NCBI RefSeq assembly: GCF_000478605.2
Contig: NZ_ASHX02000001.1
Span: forward strand, 3,387,895-3,451,894
From: Streptomyces thermolilacinus SPC6
GTDB lineage: Bacteria; Actinomycetota; Actinomycetes; Streptomycetales; Streptomycetaceae
DNA length: 64,000 bases
Reading direction: 5' to 3'
The position numbers and the translations under genes were made by a program. Below are positions 50,676 through 58,216 of this stretch, one piece after another. Position 1 is the stretch's first letter, and each line of letters begins with the position of its first letter. The notes beneath the pieces are model-generated. The model did no database searches. It worked only from the letters and a program-made list of their open reading frames with translations, and was not told the origin of the DNA.

Positions 50676-51080
50676 ATGACCGTGCGGAACCAGGGCGGCA
50701 CCGGCGAGCCGCCCCGCCGCCGAGGCCAGGGCGAGCTGGAGACGCAGGTGCTCGCCGTCCTGTGCGGCGCCCCGGGCCCGGTCACCGCCGCGTACGTCCA
50801 GGAACGCCTCGGGGACGACCTCGCGTACACGACCGTCGTGACCATCCTGACCCGGCTGCACGCCAAGGGCGCCGTATCCCGCGAGCGGGCGGGCCGGTCC
50901 TTCCAGTGGACGGCCGTCGCGGACGAGGCCGGCCTGGCCGCGCTGCGGATGCGCCGCGTCCTGGACGCGGAGTCCGACCGCGAGGCGGTGCTCGCCAGCT
51001 TCGTGACCGCCCTGACGCCGGGCGACGAGCGGCTCCTGCGCGACCTGCTGGCCCAGACGGCGGACGAGGACGAAAGCTGA
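50676..51080 (+). CDS. BlaI/MecI/CopY-family repressor
   Basis: A 134-residue repressor: N-terminal winged HTH 'QGELETQVLAVLCGAPGPVTAAYVQERLG' and 'AYTTVVTILTRLHAKGAVSRERAGRSFQW' (residues 18-80), then a C-terminal dimerisation helix pair 'AVLASFVTALTPGDERLLRDLLAQ'. In the BlaI system an M56-type sensor protease triggers cleavage of the repressor, and an M56 gene follows seven bases on. The pair is therefore a two-gene sensing unit; no beta-lactamase gene is nearby. GGGAGG lies eight bases before the ATG. Confidence 0.92.
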   Translation: MTVRNQGGTGEPPRRRGQGELETQVLAVLCGAPGPVTAAYVQERLGDDLAYTTVVTILTRLHAKGAVSRERAGRSFQWTAVADEAGLAALRMRRVLDAESDREAVLASFVTALTPGDERLLRDLLAQTADEDES

Positions 51081-51087
51081 GGGCCGC

Positions 51088-52017
51088 ATGGGTGTCTTCG
51101 TCTTCCTGCCGCTCGTCCTGCCCTTAACGGCCTGGCCGATGGCCCGCCTCGCCGAACAGCACCTCCACCCCCGCACGGCCACCTGGCTCCTGACGGTCGT
51201 CGCGGCCGTTCTCGCCGTGTGCAGCACCCTGTGCCTGGCGCTGCTGATGGTGGTCGGTACGGCCCAGCTGCCCGGCAACCCGCTGCCGGACGCGTGGTCG
51301 GACCCGGAGGTGCGCAAGGCGCTCCCGTACGACGAGGTCGCGGGCCGCGCGGCCATCCCCGCCCTGGCCGCGGTGGTCGTGGCCTGCGGCAGGACGGCCT
51401 GGCGCCACCACCGGGTGCGCAGGCGCGCGGCGAAGGCCCTGGCGGAGCTGCCGGACCGGCCGGTCGCCGTCCTGCCCGACGACACCCCGTACGCGTACGC
51501 GCTGCCCGGCCGACGGGACCGGGTCGTCGTCACCACGGGGCTGCTGGCCGCGCTGAACGGTGCCGAGCGCCGCGCCCTGTTCGCCCACGAGCGGGCCCAT
51601 CTGGCGGGCCGCCACCACCGGTTCCTGCTGGCCGCCCGGCTCGCCGCCCGAGCGAACCCGTTCCTGCGGCCGCTGTGGACGGCGGTGGCGTACACGACCG
51701 AGCGGTGGGCCGACGAGGACGCGGCCACCCGGGTGGGCAGCCGCAGGCTCGTGGCGCGGGCGGTCGGCAAGGCGGCGCTCGTGTCGCGCGGTGCGCCCTC
51801 CGCCACCCTCGCGGGCTTCGCGGTGGCGGGGCCGGTACCGCGCCGGGTGGCGGCGCTGCTGGGCCCGGCGCCCTCGACGCGGCTGTGGCCGCCGGTGTTC
51901 ACGGCGGTCGGCCTGGCCGCGTGGGGAGCCGCCGCGGGCGCCACGGCGTCGGCGTTGTCGTCCGCCAACGCGGCGGTGAGCCTCTTCCTCGTCCTGAAGG
52001 CGGCGACGCCGCTCTAG
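51088..52017 (+). CDS. M56-family membrane metallopeptidase with TTA codon
   Basis: A 309-residue membrane protein with the zinc motif 'FAHERAHLAGRHHRFLL' (HExxH) at about residues 168-173, two N-terminal membrane helices, one helix near residue 90 and one or two at the C-terminus. It lacks the penicillin-binding sensor domain of BlaR1/MecR1, so the signal it senses is unknown. Codon 13 is TTA (51124-51126), which makes translation dependent on the bldA tRNA and thus on development. It directly follows the BlaI-like repressor, its probable partner. Confidence 0.9.
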   Translation: MGVFVFLPLVLPLTAWPMARLAEQHLHPRTATWLLTVVAAVLAVCSTLCLALLMVVGTAQLPGNPLPDAWSDPEVRKALPYDEVAGRAAIPALAAVVVACGRTAWRHHRVRRRAAKALAELPDRPVAVLPDDTPYAYALPGRRDRVVVTTGLLAALNGAERRALFAHERAHLAGRHHRFLLAARLAARANPFLRPLWTAVAYTTERWADEDAATRVGSRRLVARAVGKAALVSRGAPSATLAGFAVAGPVPRRVAALLGPAPSTRLWPPVFTAVGLAAWGAAAGATASALSSANAAVSLFLVLKAATPL

Positions 52018-52061
52018 CCGTACGGGCCGGGGCGCAGCCGTGGCGGACCACGCCCGGCCGC

Positions 52062-52847
52062 TCAGAGCTCCCGCGCCCGCCGCGGCAAGGTGAGGATCTC
52101 GGCCCCGTCGTCCGTGATGGCGATCGTGTGCTCGCTGTGTGCCGTCCGGCAGCCCGTCGCGCTGCGCAGCGTCCACCCGTCGGCATCGGTGACGAGCTGC
52201 GCGGTGTCCGCCATGACCCACGGCTCAAGCGCCAGCAGCAGCCCGGGGCGCAGGGTGTATCCGCGCCCGGGCCGGCCGGCGTTCGGGACGTGCGGGTCCT
52301 GGTGCATCGTCGATCCGATGCCGTGCCCTCCGAAGTCGGTGTTGATCGCGTACCCCGCCTCGCCGAGGACCGTGCCGATAGCGTGGGAGATGTCGCCGAC
52401 GCGGGCCCCGGGCCGGGCTGCGGCGATCCCCGCGGCCAGCGCGCGCTCGGTCGTCTCGATCAGCGCGACGCTCTCCGCGTCCCGCGCGTCGCCCACCAGG
52501 AAGCTGATCGCGGCGTCAGCGGCGACCCCGTCCTTGGAGACGGCGAGGTCGAGGGTCAGCAGATCGCCGTCGGCGAGCGTGTAGTCGTACGGACGCCCGT
52601 GGAGTACGGCGTCGTTGACTCCCGTGCAGATGTAGTGGCCGAACGGGCCGCGGCCGAAGGACGGCGCGTAGTCCACGTAGCAGGACACGGCGCCCGCCTC
52701 GACGATCAGGGCCTTGGCCCACCGGTCGATGTCCAGCAGGTTCGTGCCGGCCGCGCAGCGGCTCCTGAGCGTGTCCAGGATGTCGGCGACCAGGGCGCCC
52801 GTCTCTCGCGCCCGGGCCAGCAGGGTGGGGTTCAGGATCTCGATCAT
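52062..52847 (-). CDS. map: Type I methionine aminopeptidase
   Basis: A 261-residue MetAP that removes the initiator methionine. The five metal ligands are seen in 'LTLDLAVSKDG' (Asp), 'AADAAISFLVG' (Asp), 'FGGHGIG' (His), 'LLALEPWVM' (Glu) and 'TAHSEHTI' (Glu); the substrate His is in 'GHYICTGVND'. Streptomyces normally has more than one map, with the essential one in the ribosomal protein region, so this is probably an accessory copy. It is divergent from a small HTH regulator across 64 bases. Confidence 0.95.
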   Translation of the reverse strand: MIEILNPTLLARARETGALVADILDTLRSRCAAGTNLLDIDRWAKALIVEAGAVSCYVDYAPSFGRGPFGHYICTGVNDAVLHGRPYDYTLADGDLLTLDLAVSKDGVAADAAISFLVGDARDAESVALIETTERALAAGIAAARPGARVGDISHAIGTVLGEAGYAINTDFGGHGIGSTMHQDPHVPNAGRPGRGYTLRPGLLLALEPWVMADTAQLVTDADGWTLRSATGCRTAHSEHTIAITDDGAEILTLPRRAREL

Positions 52848-52876
52848 GCGGCGCCTTCTCTCCTGCCAATAACTAT

Positions 52877-52904
52877 ACCGGCCATACTTTACCGGTACTA
52901 GAAT
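52877..52904 (+). promoter_or_regulatory. Promoter and dyad before the small HTH gene
   Basis: ACCGG (52877-52881) and CCGGT (52892-52896) form an inverted repeat ten bases apart, followed by the -10-like TAGAAT at 52899-52904. The ATG at 52912 is only eight bases from the -10 element, so the transcript is probably leaderless. The dyad suits autorepression and possibly control of map on the other strand. Confidence 0.65.
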
Positions 52905-52911
52905 CCGCCCC

Positions 52912-53220
52912 ATGGTCAGGTTGCCGCTCACGCCCGCAGAGGTCGAACGAGGACAGCGCCTCGGCGCCCTCCTGCGCCGGGCCAGGGGAGAGCGCTCGAT
53001 GCTCGATGTCGCGCTCGCCGCCCACGTCTCACCGGAAACCCTCCGGAAGATCGAGACGGGTCGCGTCGCCACCCCCGCGTTCCCGACCATCGCGGCGATC
53101 GCCGACGTCCTCGGCCTCTCCCTCGACGCGCTGTGGGCCGAGATCAGCGGTCCGCGCCCGGACGAGGGCGTCGGCCCGGCGGGCCCCGCGCGCCAGGAAC
53201 CGGAGCGGCTGGCCTCGTAA
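52912..53220 (+). CDS. Small XRE-family HTH regulator
   Basis: A 102-residue protein with an XRE-type HTH at residues 14-75 ('QRLGALLRRARGERSMLDVALAAHVSPETLRKIETGRVATPAFPTIAAIADVLGLSLDALW' in blocks) and a short disordered tail. Such proteins are often autoregulatory. It is divergent from map, with a dyad and a -10 element between them, so regulation of the aminopeptidase is a reasonable inference. Confidence 0.88.
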   Translation: MVRLPLTPAEVERGQRLGALLRRARGERSMLDVALAAHVSPETLRKIETGRVATPAFPTIAAIADVLGLSLDALWAEISGPRPDEGVGPAGPARQEPERLAS

Positions 53221-53360
53221 GACGTACGCCGCCGGGGCCGCCCCGAGCGGGGCTGCCGGGGGCCGACAACTTCCGGGACGGCAGGGTGCCGTGCATGTCT
53301 GCACGTCTGCAGGCCCGCACGTCGGGGTGGAGCGCCGCACCGGGAAGGAGGCCAGGCCGG

Positions 53361-53711
53361 ATGGCCGAGTCCGTGGGCGAAATGATCACGGACCTCGTAC
53401 CGCTGCTCATGCGGCCGCTGATGGCGCTGGCGGGCCGTGCCTACTGGCGAAGGCCCGGCGACGCACCCGCCGTGGCGACGGGCGGGCCGGTCTGGCTGAT
53501 GCGCTGCTGGGCCGTCGGGTTCGGGGTCCTCGGGCTCACGGTGGCGGCGCTCGGCGGGTACGGCCCGCTCGGCCGCGAGGAGCCCGTCGCGATCGGACTG
53601 GTGCGCCTGTCGGCGGTGGCGGTCGTGATGTCCTCGAGGGCGGCGGCGGCCGTTTTCCGGCTGCGCGCGCGTCGTGCGGCACCGCGCCCGCCGCGACCGG
53701 GGGACGGGTGA
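53361..53711 (+). CDS. Small membrane protein
   Basis: A 116-residue protein with two hydrophobic segments ('MRCWAVGFGVLGLTVAALGG', 'PVAIGLVRLSAVAVVMSS') after an amphipathic N-terminus, and a basic Arg/Pro-rich C-terminus. No family is recognised. AAGGAGG lies nine bases before the ATG. Its stop overlaps the GTG of the next small membrane protein gene, so both are made together. Confidence 0.7.
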   Translation: MAESVGEMITDLVPLLMRPLMALAGRAYWRRPGDAPAVATGGPVWLMRCWAVGFGVLGLTVAALGGYGPLGREEPVAIGLVRLSAVAVVMSSRAAAAVFRLRARRAAPRPPRPGDG

Positions 53712-54001
53712 ACACCCGGCAGGGCGGCCTCGACGACGCGCGAGCGGCGACCACCGCCGTACCAGGGCGCCGTGGACCGGCGTACGGTGCGGATGTGAAG
53801 GGAACGCGCCGCTGGACCGAGGCCACGTCGATGACGGCGTGGTGGGCCCTGCTGACGGTCGTCCTGTGGGTGCCGGCCACGCTGCTCGGCCACGGAACGA
53901 CCTTGTGGGGCTGCGCGGCGTCGGCGGCCGTGTTCGTCGCCCTGGGGGAGGCCGGCGACTGGCTGCGCCGCCGCCGTCGAGCCCGCCGCGTACGGCGCTG
54001 A
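53708..54001 (+). CDS. Small membrane protein, second of a pair
   Basis: A 97-residue protein from a GTG overlapping the preceding stop (GTGA). After a polar segment of about 40 residues come two hydrophobic helices ('MTAWWALLTVVLWVPATLLG', 'LWGCAASAAVFVALGEAGDWL') and a basic 'RRRRRARRVRR' end. A later start at GTG 53795 would remove most of the polar part. Neither gene resembles a known toxin or holin closely enough to name. Confidence 0.62.
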   Translation: MNTRQGGLDDARAATTAVPGRRGPAYGADVKGTRRWTEATSMTAWWALLTVVLWVPATLLGHGTTLWGCAASAAVFVALGEAGDWLRRRRRARRVRR

Positions 54002-54067
54002 GAGCGCCGTACGCCCAGGAGCACTCCGGCCGCTGATCTGCCCACACCCGTCGCTTTCACTCGACTC

Positions 54068-54199
54068 CATTGCAATGAAGGCGACCTCCTCGTTGCATTA
54101 GACCTCAGTGTCGTTGCAACAAAAAGATCCCTCTGGCCTTGCTAAACAAGCTTTGCTTGCAACAAGGACGTTGCCTACACCGTCAAGGCAACGTAGCGT
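54068..54199 (+). promoter_or_regulatory. Cluster of TTGCAA boxes and promoter before the DUF4097 gene
   Basis: An unusually A/T-rich stretch holding CATTGCAATG (54068-54077), GTTGCATTA (54092-54100), GTTGCAAC (54113-54120), CTTGCAAC near 54157, and the inverted pair CGTTGCC (54169-54175) and GGCAACG (54187-54193). The last pair lies across a plausible promoter, TTGCCT at 54171-54176 and TAGCGT at 54194-54199 with a 17-base spacer. Several repressor dimers could bind here. Confidence 0.65.
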
Positions 54200-54238
54200 T
54201 TCCAATGTCAGAAACGAAACGCGCACCGGGAGAGCACG

Positions 54239-54904
54239 ATGCAGAAGTTCGACACGCCCAGCCCGATCTCCGCCGTCCTGGCCGTCCCCGCCGGACGCGT
54301 CCAGCTCATCGCCGCCGACCGTGCCGACACCACCGTCGAGGTCCGGCCCGCCAACCCCGCCAAGAAGCGCGACGTACAGGCGGCCGAGCAGACCACCGTC
54401 ACCTACGCCGACGGCGTCCTGCGGATCGACGCCCCCGAGCCCCGGAACCAGCTCGTCGGCCCCACCGGCTCCCTGGAGGTCACCGTCCGGATGCCCGCCG
54501 GCTCCCACGTCGAGGCCAGGGCCGCGGCCACCGAGCTGCGGGGCGTCGGCCGCCTCGGGGACGTCGCGTTCGACGGCGCGTACCGGCAGATCAAGCTGGA
54601 CGAGGCGGCGAGCGTCCGCCTCACGGCGATCGACGGGGACGTCGAGGTCGGCCACCTGGGCGGCCCCGCGGAGATCAGCACCGCGCGGGGCGACATCCGC
54701 ATCGCGGAGGCGGTACGCGGCACGGTCCAGCTCCGCACCCAGTCCGGCGACATCACGGTCGGCGCCGCCGCGGGCGTCTCGGCGGCCCTGGACGCGGGCA
54801 CCGGGTACGGCCGCGTCAGCAACGCCCTCAGGAACGACGGCACCGTCGGACTCGACATCCGCGCCACCACCTCCCAGGGCGACATCACGGCCCGCAGCCT
54901 CTGA
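54239..54904 (+). CDS. DUF4097-family beta-strand-repeat protein
   Basis: A 221-residue right-handed beta-helix-type protein (DUF4097/DUF4098 adhesin-like): short repeating strands such as 'SISAVLAVPAGRVQLIA'-like start, 'LEVTVRMPAGSHVEARAAATEL', 'IKLDEAASVRLTAIDGDVEVG', 'TVQLRTQSGDITVGAA' and the end 'TTSQGDITARSL'. No signal peptide or membrane helix is seen, so it is probably cytosolic. It is the first gene of a pair with an alpha/beta-hydrolase, downstream of the TTGCAA-box region. Confidence 0.85.
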   Translation: MQKFDTPSPISAVLAVPAGRVQLIAADRADTTVEVRPANPAKKRDVQAAEQTTVTYADGVLRIDAPEPRNQLVGPTGSLEVTVRMPAGSHVEARAAATELRGVGRLGDVAFDGAYRQIKLDEAASVRLTAIDGDVEVGHLGGPAEISTARGDIRIAEAVRGTVQLRTQSGDITVGAAAGVSAALDAGTGYGRVSNALRNDGTVGLDIRATTSQGDITARSL

Positions 54905-54982
54905 AGCAGCGGCACACGCGCGACCAGGACAACAACCCGTACGGGACGAGAAGCCCGAAGCAACAGCGACCAGGGGGAACAC

Positions 54983-55813
54983 ATGACGAAGAACAGCACG
55001 CCCTCGACCGACCCGTCCTCGGACATCCCGGCGTGGACCGGCATGGTGCCGGTGGACGACACGGCCCTGGCGGTCACCGACACCGGCGGCCCCGGCATCC
55101 CCGTCGTCTACCTCAACGGCCAGTTCGCCACCCAGGGGTACTGGCGGCGCACCATCGCCGACCTCGGCCCGGAATGGCGGCACATCACGTACGACGAGCG
55201 GGCGCGCGGCAAGTCGAAGCGCTCGGCGGACTACTCCTTCGAGGCCGCCGTCCGGGACGTCGGCACGGTGCTCGCGGCCAGGGGCGTGGAGCGGGCGTTG
55301 CTGGTGGGCTGGTCGTACGGCGCGTACGTCGCCGCGCACTGGGCCCACCGGAACCCGGACCGCACCCTCGGCGCGGTGCTGGTGGACGGCGCGTTCCCGT
55401 ACGACTGGATGGACGAGGCGATGGAGCAGCGGATACGGAAGCTGTTCCGGCGCCTGGGCTGGATCATGCCGCTGCTGCGCCCGACGGGCCTGACCCCGCG
55501 CATGACCGCGGAGCAGCAGGCGAACAGCAACATCGAGCTGGGCAGGCTCGGCGGCGCGCGGGAGCTGACCCCCGTACTGGAGGGCCTCACCGTCCCGACG
55601 CGGTACGTGGTCGCCTCGGGTACGTCCTTCGGAAGCCGCGGCGACGAGCAGGAACGGATCCGCGCCGGCCTGGACCCGGTGACCGCCCGCAACCCGAACG
55701 TCAAGGTGAGCGCGAAGGTCGCGAGCAACCACGGCGCGATCCTGCGCAAGGACTACCGGGCCATAGCCAAGGCCGTACGCGAGACCGCCACCCTCGGCCG
55801 AACAGCCCGCTAG
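54983..55813 (+). CDS. Alpha/beta-hydrolase
   Basis: A 276-residue hydrolase. The oxyanion segment is 'VVYLNGQFATQGYW', the nucleophile elbow is 'LVGWSYGAYVAAHWA' (G-W-S-Y-G, Ser at about 112), and the terminal His is in 'KVASNHGAILRKDY'. The acid residue is probably the Asp in the late strand region 'GDEQERIRAGLDP'. It follows the DUF4097 gene by 78 bases in the same direction. Such pairs in Streptomyces are usually under a TetR repressor; none is adjacent here. Confidence 0.9.
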   Translation: MTKNSTPSTDPSSDIPAWTGMVPVDDTALAVTDTGGPGIPVVYLNGQFATQGYWRRTIADLGPEWRHITYDERARGKSKRSADYSFEAAVRDVGTVLAARGVERALLVGWSYGAYVAAHWAHRNPDRTLGAVLVDGAFPYDWMDEAMEQRIRKLFRRLGWIMPLLRPTGLTPRMTAEQQANSNIELGRLGGARELTPVLEGLTVPTRYVVASGTSFGSRGDEQERIRAGLDPVTARNPNVKVSAKVASNHGAILRKDYRAIAKAVRETATLGRTAR

Positions 55814-55928
55814 CCCGGACCCCCACCCCACCGCCGGGAGCCGGTCAACACCCCCCGCTCCCGGCCCCACCGCACCCCGCCCGCGACCCCCCGCGCTCTG
55901 CGCACGCACCAGGCGCAGGCGCGCGCTG

Positions 55929-56441
55929 ATGCCTGATCAGCCCGAGAGGCGAACCTTGCCCGCGAGCAGGGCATGCAACGACCTGCCTGTCACCGGCACG
56001 GAGGCATCGCCGTGCCTGACAGGTATGGCGAACACGCTCGACTCGGAGGCGGGGAAGCGGCCGTCGTCCTGCCGGCCTTCCTGCGACCGACCTCCGGCGG
56101 CACCTCGGCTGGTACGCGGAGAAGGGGCCGGACGTGCTGCTGTTCGTGGGGAGAAGGGCAAACCGTTCCGGCGGTCGACCTCCGGGCGCAAGTGGCGCCG
56201 CGGCCCCCCGCAGGACTTCCGGCTCTACGACCTTCGTCACACCCGCCACACCCTCGCGCCCCGCTCGGGCGCCACGTTCAAGGACACGACGGTCCGCGCG
56301 GCCCAGTCCACCGAGAAAGCCGCGCTGATCTACCAGCACTCCGACCACGAGCGGCAGAGGGAGGTCGCCGCCGGGCTCGACCGGCTCGTGCAGAGCGAGC
56401 GCGAGAAGGCATCGGGCACGCAACGGGCACGGGAGACCTGA
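55929..56441 (+). pseudogene. Tyrosine-recombinase (integrase) C-terminal remnant
   Basis: The catalytic end of a phage-type integrase is recognisable: 'FRLYDLRHTRHTLAPRSGAT' (box II), then 'STEKAALIYQHSDHERQREVAAGLDRLV', which carries the nucleophile-region Tyr. Upstream, 'HLGWYAEKGPDVLLFVG' and 'EKGKPFRRSTSGRKWRR' are in different frames, and the N-terminal two thirds are missing. The usual 'G-H-S-S' box has decayed to 'RAAQSTEK'. It abuts tRNA-Gly, where such elements insert, so this is the scar of a lost integrative element or prophage. Confidence 0.82.
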
Positions 56442-56460
56442 GCTGCTCCAGACAACAGAT

Positions 56461-56488
56461 AAGGCCCTGGTCGCTGAACCAGGGCCTT
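56461..56488. terminator. Hairpin between integrase remnant and tRNA-Gly
   Basis: AAGGCCCTGGT, loop CGCTGA, ACCAGGGCCTT: a perfect 11-bp stem, eight bases beyond the 3' end of the tRNA gene on the other strand. It can terminate the tRNA transcript and is ideally placed to have been part of an attachment site. Confidence 0.8.
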
Positions 56489-56496
56489 CGTCGTGG

Positions 56497-56567
56497 AGCG
56501 GGTGACGGGAATCGAACCCGCGCTCTGAGCTTGGGAAGCTCATGTTCTACCATTAAACTACACCCGC
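56497..56567 (-). tRNA. tRNA-Gly (anticodon CCC)
   Basis: A 71-nucleotide cloverleaf on the minus strand. The acceptor GCGGGTG pairs with CACCCGC, the anticodon stem TGAGC/GCTCA encloses the loop TTCCCAA (anticodon CCC), and the T arm carries GGTTCGATTCC. The discriminator is T, and CCA is not encoded. The 3' end points at the integrase remnant. Confidence 0.95.
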
Positions 56568-56788
56568 GCGGCGGCCGGAGATCCGGGCCGCATCGTCGCT
56601 CACTGTACCTCATCCGCAGCCCTCCGGTGAATCGCGCCGTGGGGTTTCCGTGTGTCGGGTGGGGTGATCCCGGCGACGGCGGTGGGGAGTTGGGGCGTAG
56701 GGTGAGGGACGGAGTGCCGCCTGGAGTGGTGTCCTGTTGATCCCCTAATGTGGCTGTCTCGTCCACCGCTTGTTGGGGAAAGGGCTTG

Positions 56789-56971
56789 ATGGACTCCATG
56801 GAGCGAACCGTCGTCCGGTGTGCCGAAGGGCATGTGTTCAGTACCGCGACGTTCCCGATGCAGAACCTCGGTGCCGGGCGGATCGGGCCCGGGCGGCTCC
56901 TTCGCTGTCCCCGGTGCGCGCGGCTGCGGAGCGCCGTGCCCGTGAGCGCGGGAGCGGGCGGCCGCGGATAG
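56789..56971 (+). CDS. Small zinc-ribbon-like protein (60 aa)
   Basis: A 60-residue protein, 'MERTVVRCAEGHVFSTATFPMQ' in two parts and 'GPGRLLRCPRCARLRSAVPV'. The Cys-x3-His and CPRC pairs would hold one zinc ion. I recognise it as a small conserved Streptomyces protein of unknown function. A purine-rich GGGGAAAGGG stretch precedes the ATG. It lies between tRNA-Gly and dcd. Confidence 0.65.
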   Translation: MDSMERTVVRCAEGHVFSTATFPMQNLGAGRIGPGRLLRCPRCARLRSAVPVSAGAGGRG

Positions 56972-57067
56972 CGGAAGGCCGTACGTCCGGCTCGTCGTCG
57001 CTGGTGGGAGAGCGCGCGGCGCCTGTCCGATTGGGGCGGGCCCGCGCGCTCTGCGTATCCTCGGGAC

Positions 57068-57643
57068 GTGCTTCTCTCAGACAAGGACATCCGGGCCGAG
57101 ATCGAATCCGGACGGGTGCGGATCGACCCGTACGACGAATCCATGGTGCAGCCCTCGAGCATCGACGTGCGGCTCGACCGCTACTTCCGGGTGTTCGAGA
57201 ATCACCGCTACCCCCACATCGACCCGGCCGTCGAGCAGGCCGATCTGACCCGGCTGGTGGAGCCGGAGGGGGACGAGGCGTTCATCCTCCACCCGGGCGA
57301 GTTCGTGCTCGCCTCCACGTACGAGGTCATCTCCCTGCCCGAGGACATCGCCTCCCGGCTGGAGGGCAAGAGCTCCCTCGGGCGGCTCGGTCTCGTCACG
57401 CATTCGACCGCGGGTTTCATCGACCCCGGGTTCTCCGGACATGTGACCCTGGAATTGTCGAACCTCGCGACCCTGCCGATCAAGCTGTGGCCGGGAATGA
57501 AGATCGGCCAGCTGTGCCTGTTCCGCCTCAGCTCGCCGGCCGAGTTCCCGTACGGCAGCGAGCGGTACGGGTCCCGGTACCAGGGGCAGCGCGGGCCCAC
57601 GGCCTCGCGGTCCTTCCAGAACTTCCATCGGACGCAGGTGTGA
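57068..57643 (+). CDS. dcd: dCTP deaminase
   Basis: A 191-residue dCTP deaminase making dUTP for thymidylate synthesis. The family motifs '[20 protein letters not shown]', '[18 protein letters not shown]', '[14 protein letters not shown]', '[36 protein letters not shown]' (in blocks; catalytic Glu in 'VTLELS') and '[10 protein letters not shown]' are all present. The actinobacterial enzyme may be bifunctional (dCTP to dUMP), which cannot be settled here. It starts at GTG. The phosphoribosyltransferase start lies two bases after the stop, so both nucleotide enzymes share a transcript. Confidence 0.97.
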   Translation: MLLSDKDIRAEIESGRVRIDPYDESMVQPSSIDVRLDRYFRVFENHRYPHIDPAVEQADLTRLVEPEGDEAFILHPGEFVLASTYEVISLPEDIASRLEGKSSLGRLGLVTHSTAGFIDPGFSGHVTLELSNLATLPIKLWPGMKIGQLCLFRLSSPAEFPYGSERYGSRYQGQRGPTASRSFQNFHRTQV

Positions 57644-57645
57644 GC

Positions 57646-58143
57646 ATGAGTGGTGTACGGGAGAACCTCACGTACGAAGGGTTCGGCCGCGCGGTGCGCG
57701 AGCTCGCCCAGACCATCGCGGACGACGGGTACGAGCCCGACGTCGTGCTGTCCATCGCCCGCGGCGGCGTGTTCGTCGCCGGTGGTCTCGCGTACGCGCT
57801 GGACTGCAAGAACATCCACCTCGTGAACGTGGAGTTCTACACGGGCGTCGGCACCACGCTGGAGATGCCGGTCATGCTCGCGCCCGTCCCGAACGCGATC
57901 GACTTCAGCAACAAGAAGGTCCTCATCGCCGACGACGTCGCCGACACGGGCAAGACGCTGAAGCTCGTCCACGACTTCTGCCTCGACCACGTCGCCGAGG
58001 TCCGCTCCGCGGTCATCTACGAGAAGTCCCAGTCGCTCGTGAAGTGCGAGTACGTGTGGAAGCGCACCGACGACTGGATCAACTTCCCCTGGAGCGTCGA
58101 GAAGCCCGTCGTCAGGCGTACCGGGCAGGTTCTCGACGCCTGA
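57646..58143 (+). CDS. Purine-type phosphoribosyltransferase
   Basis: A 165-residue type I phosphoribosyltransferase with the PRPP loop 'VLIADDVADTGKTLKLVHD' (about residues 87-105) and 'VVLSIARGGVFVAGGLAYAL' for the pyrophosphate loop. The C-terminal 'DDWINFPWSVEKP' matches xanthine/guanine (Gpt-like) salvage enzymes, where a Trp stacks on the base. The base specificity is inferred. It lies two bases after dcd and is followed by a strong terminator. Confidence 0.9.
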   Translation: MSGVRENLTYEGFGRAVRELAQTIADDGYEPDVVLSIARGGVFVAGGLAYALDCKNIHLVNVEFYTGVGTTLEMPVMLAPVPNAIDFSNKKVLIADDVADTGKTLKLVHDFCLDHVAEVRSAVIYEKSQSLVKCEYVWKRTDDWINFPWSVEKPVVRRTGQVLDA

Positions 58144-58163
58144 GTGGCGTGCGTGTACGTGTA

Positions 58164-58195
58164 AGGGCCCGCGACCGGTGGCGGTCGCGGGCCCT
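58164..58195. terminator. Terminator after the dcd operon
   Basis: AGGGCCCGCGACCG, loop GTGG, CGGTCGCGGGCCCT: a perfect 14-bp stem with partly pairing flanks (CGTGT and ACACG). It lies between the dcd operon and the convergent Yip1-family gene and should stop both. Confidence 0.9.
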
Positions 58196-58216
58196 CACAC
58201 GTACCCCTCCGGGCCC

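Noticed and set aside
53361-54001. Holin-like or toxin pair
   Set aside because: Two coupled small membrane proteins, but no antitoxin-like or lysis-gene context and no recognised family.
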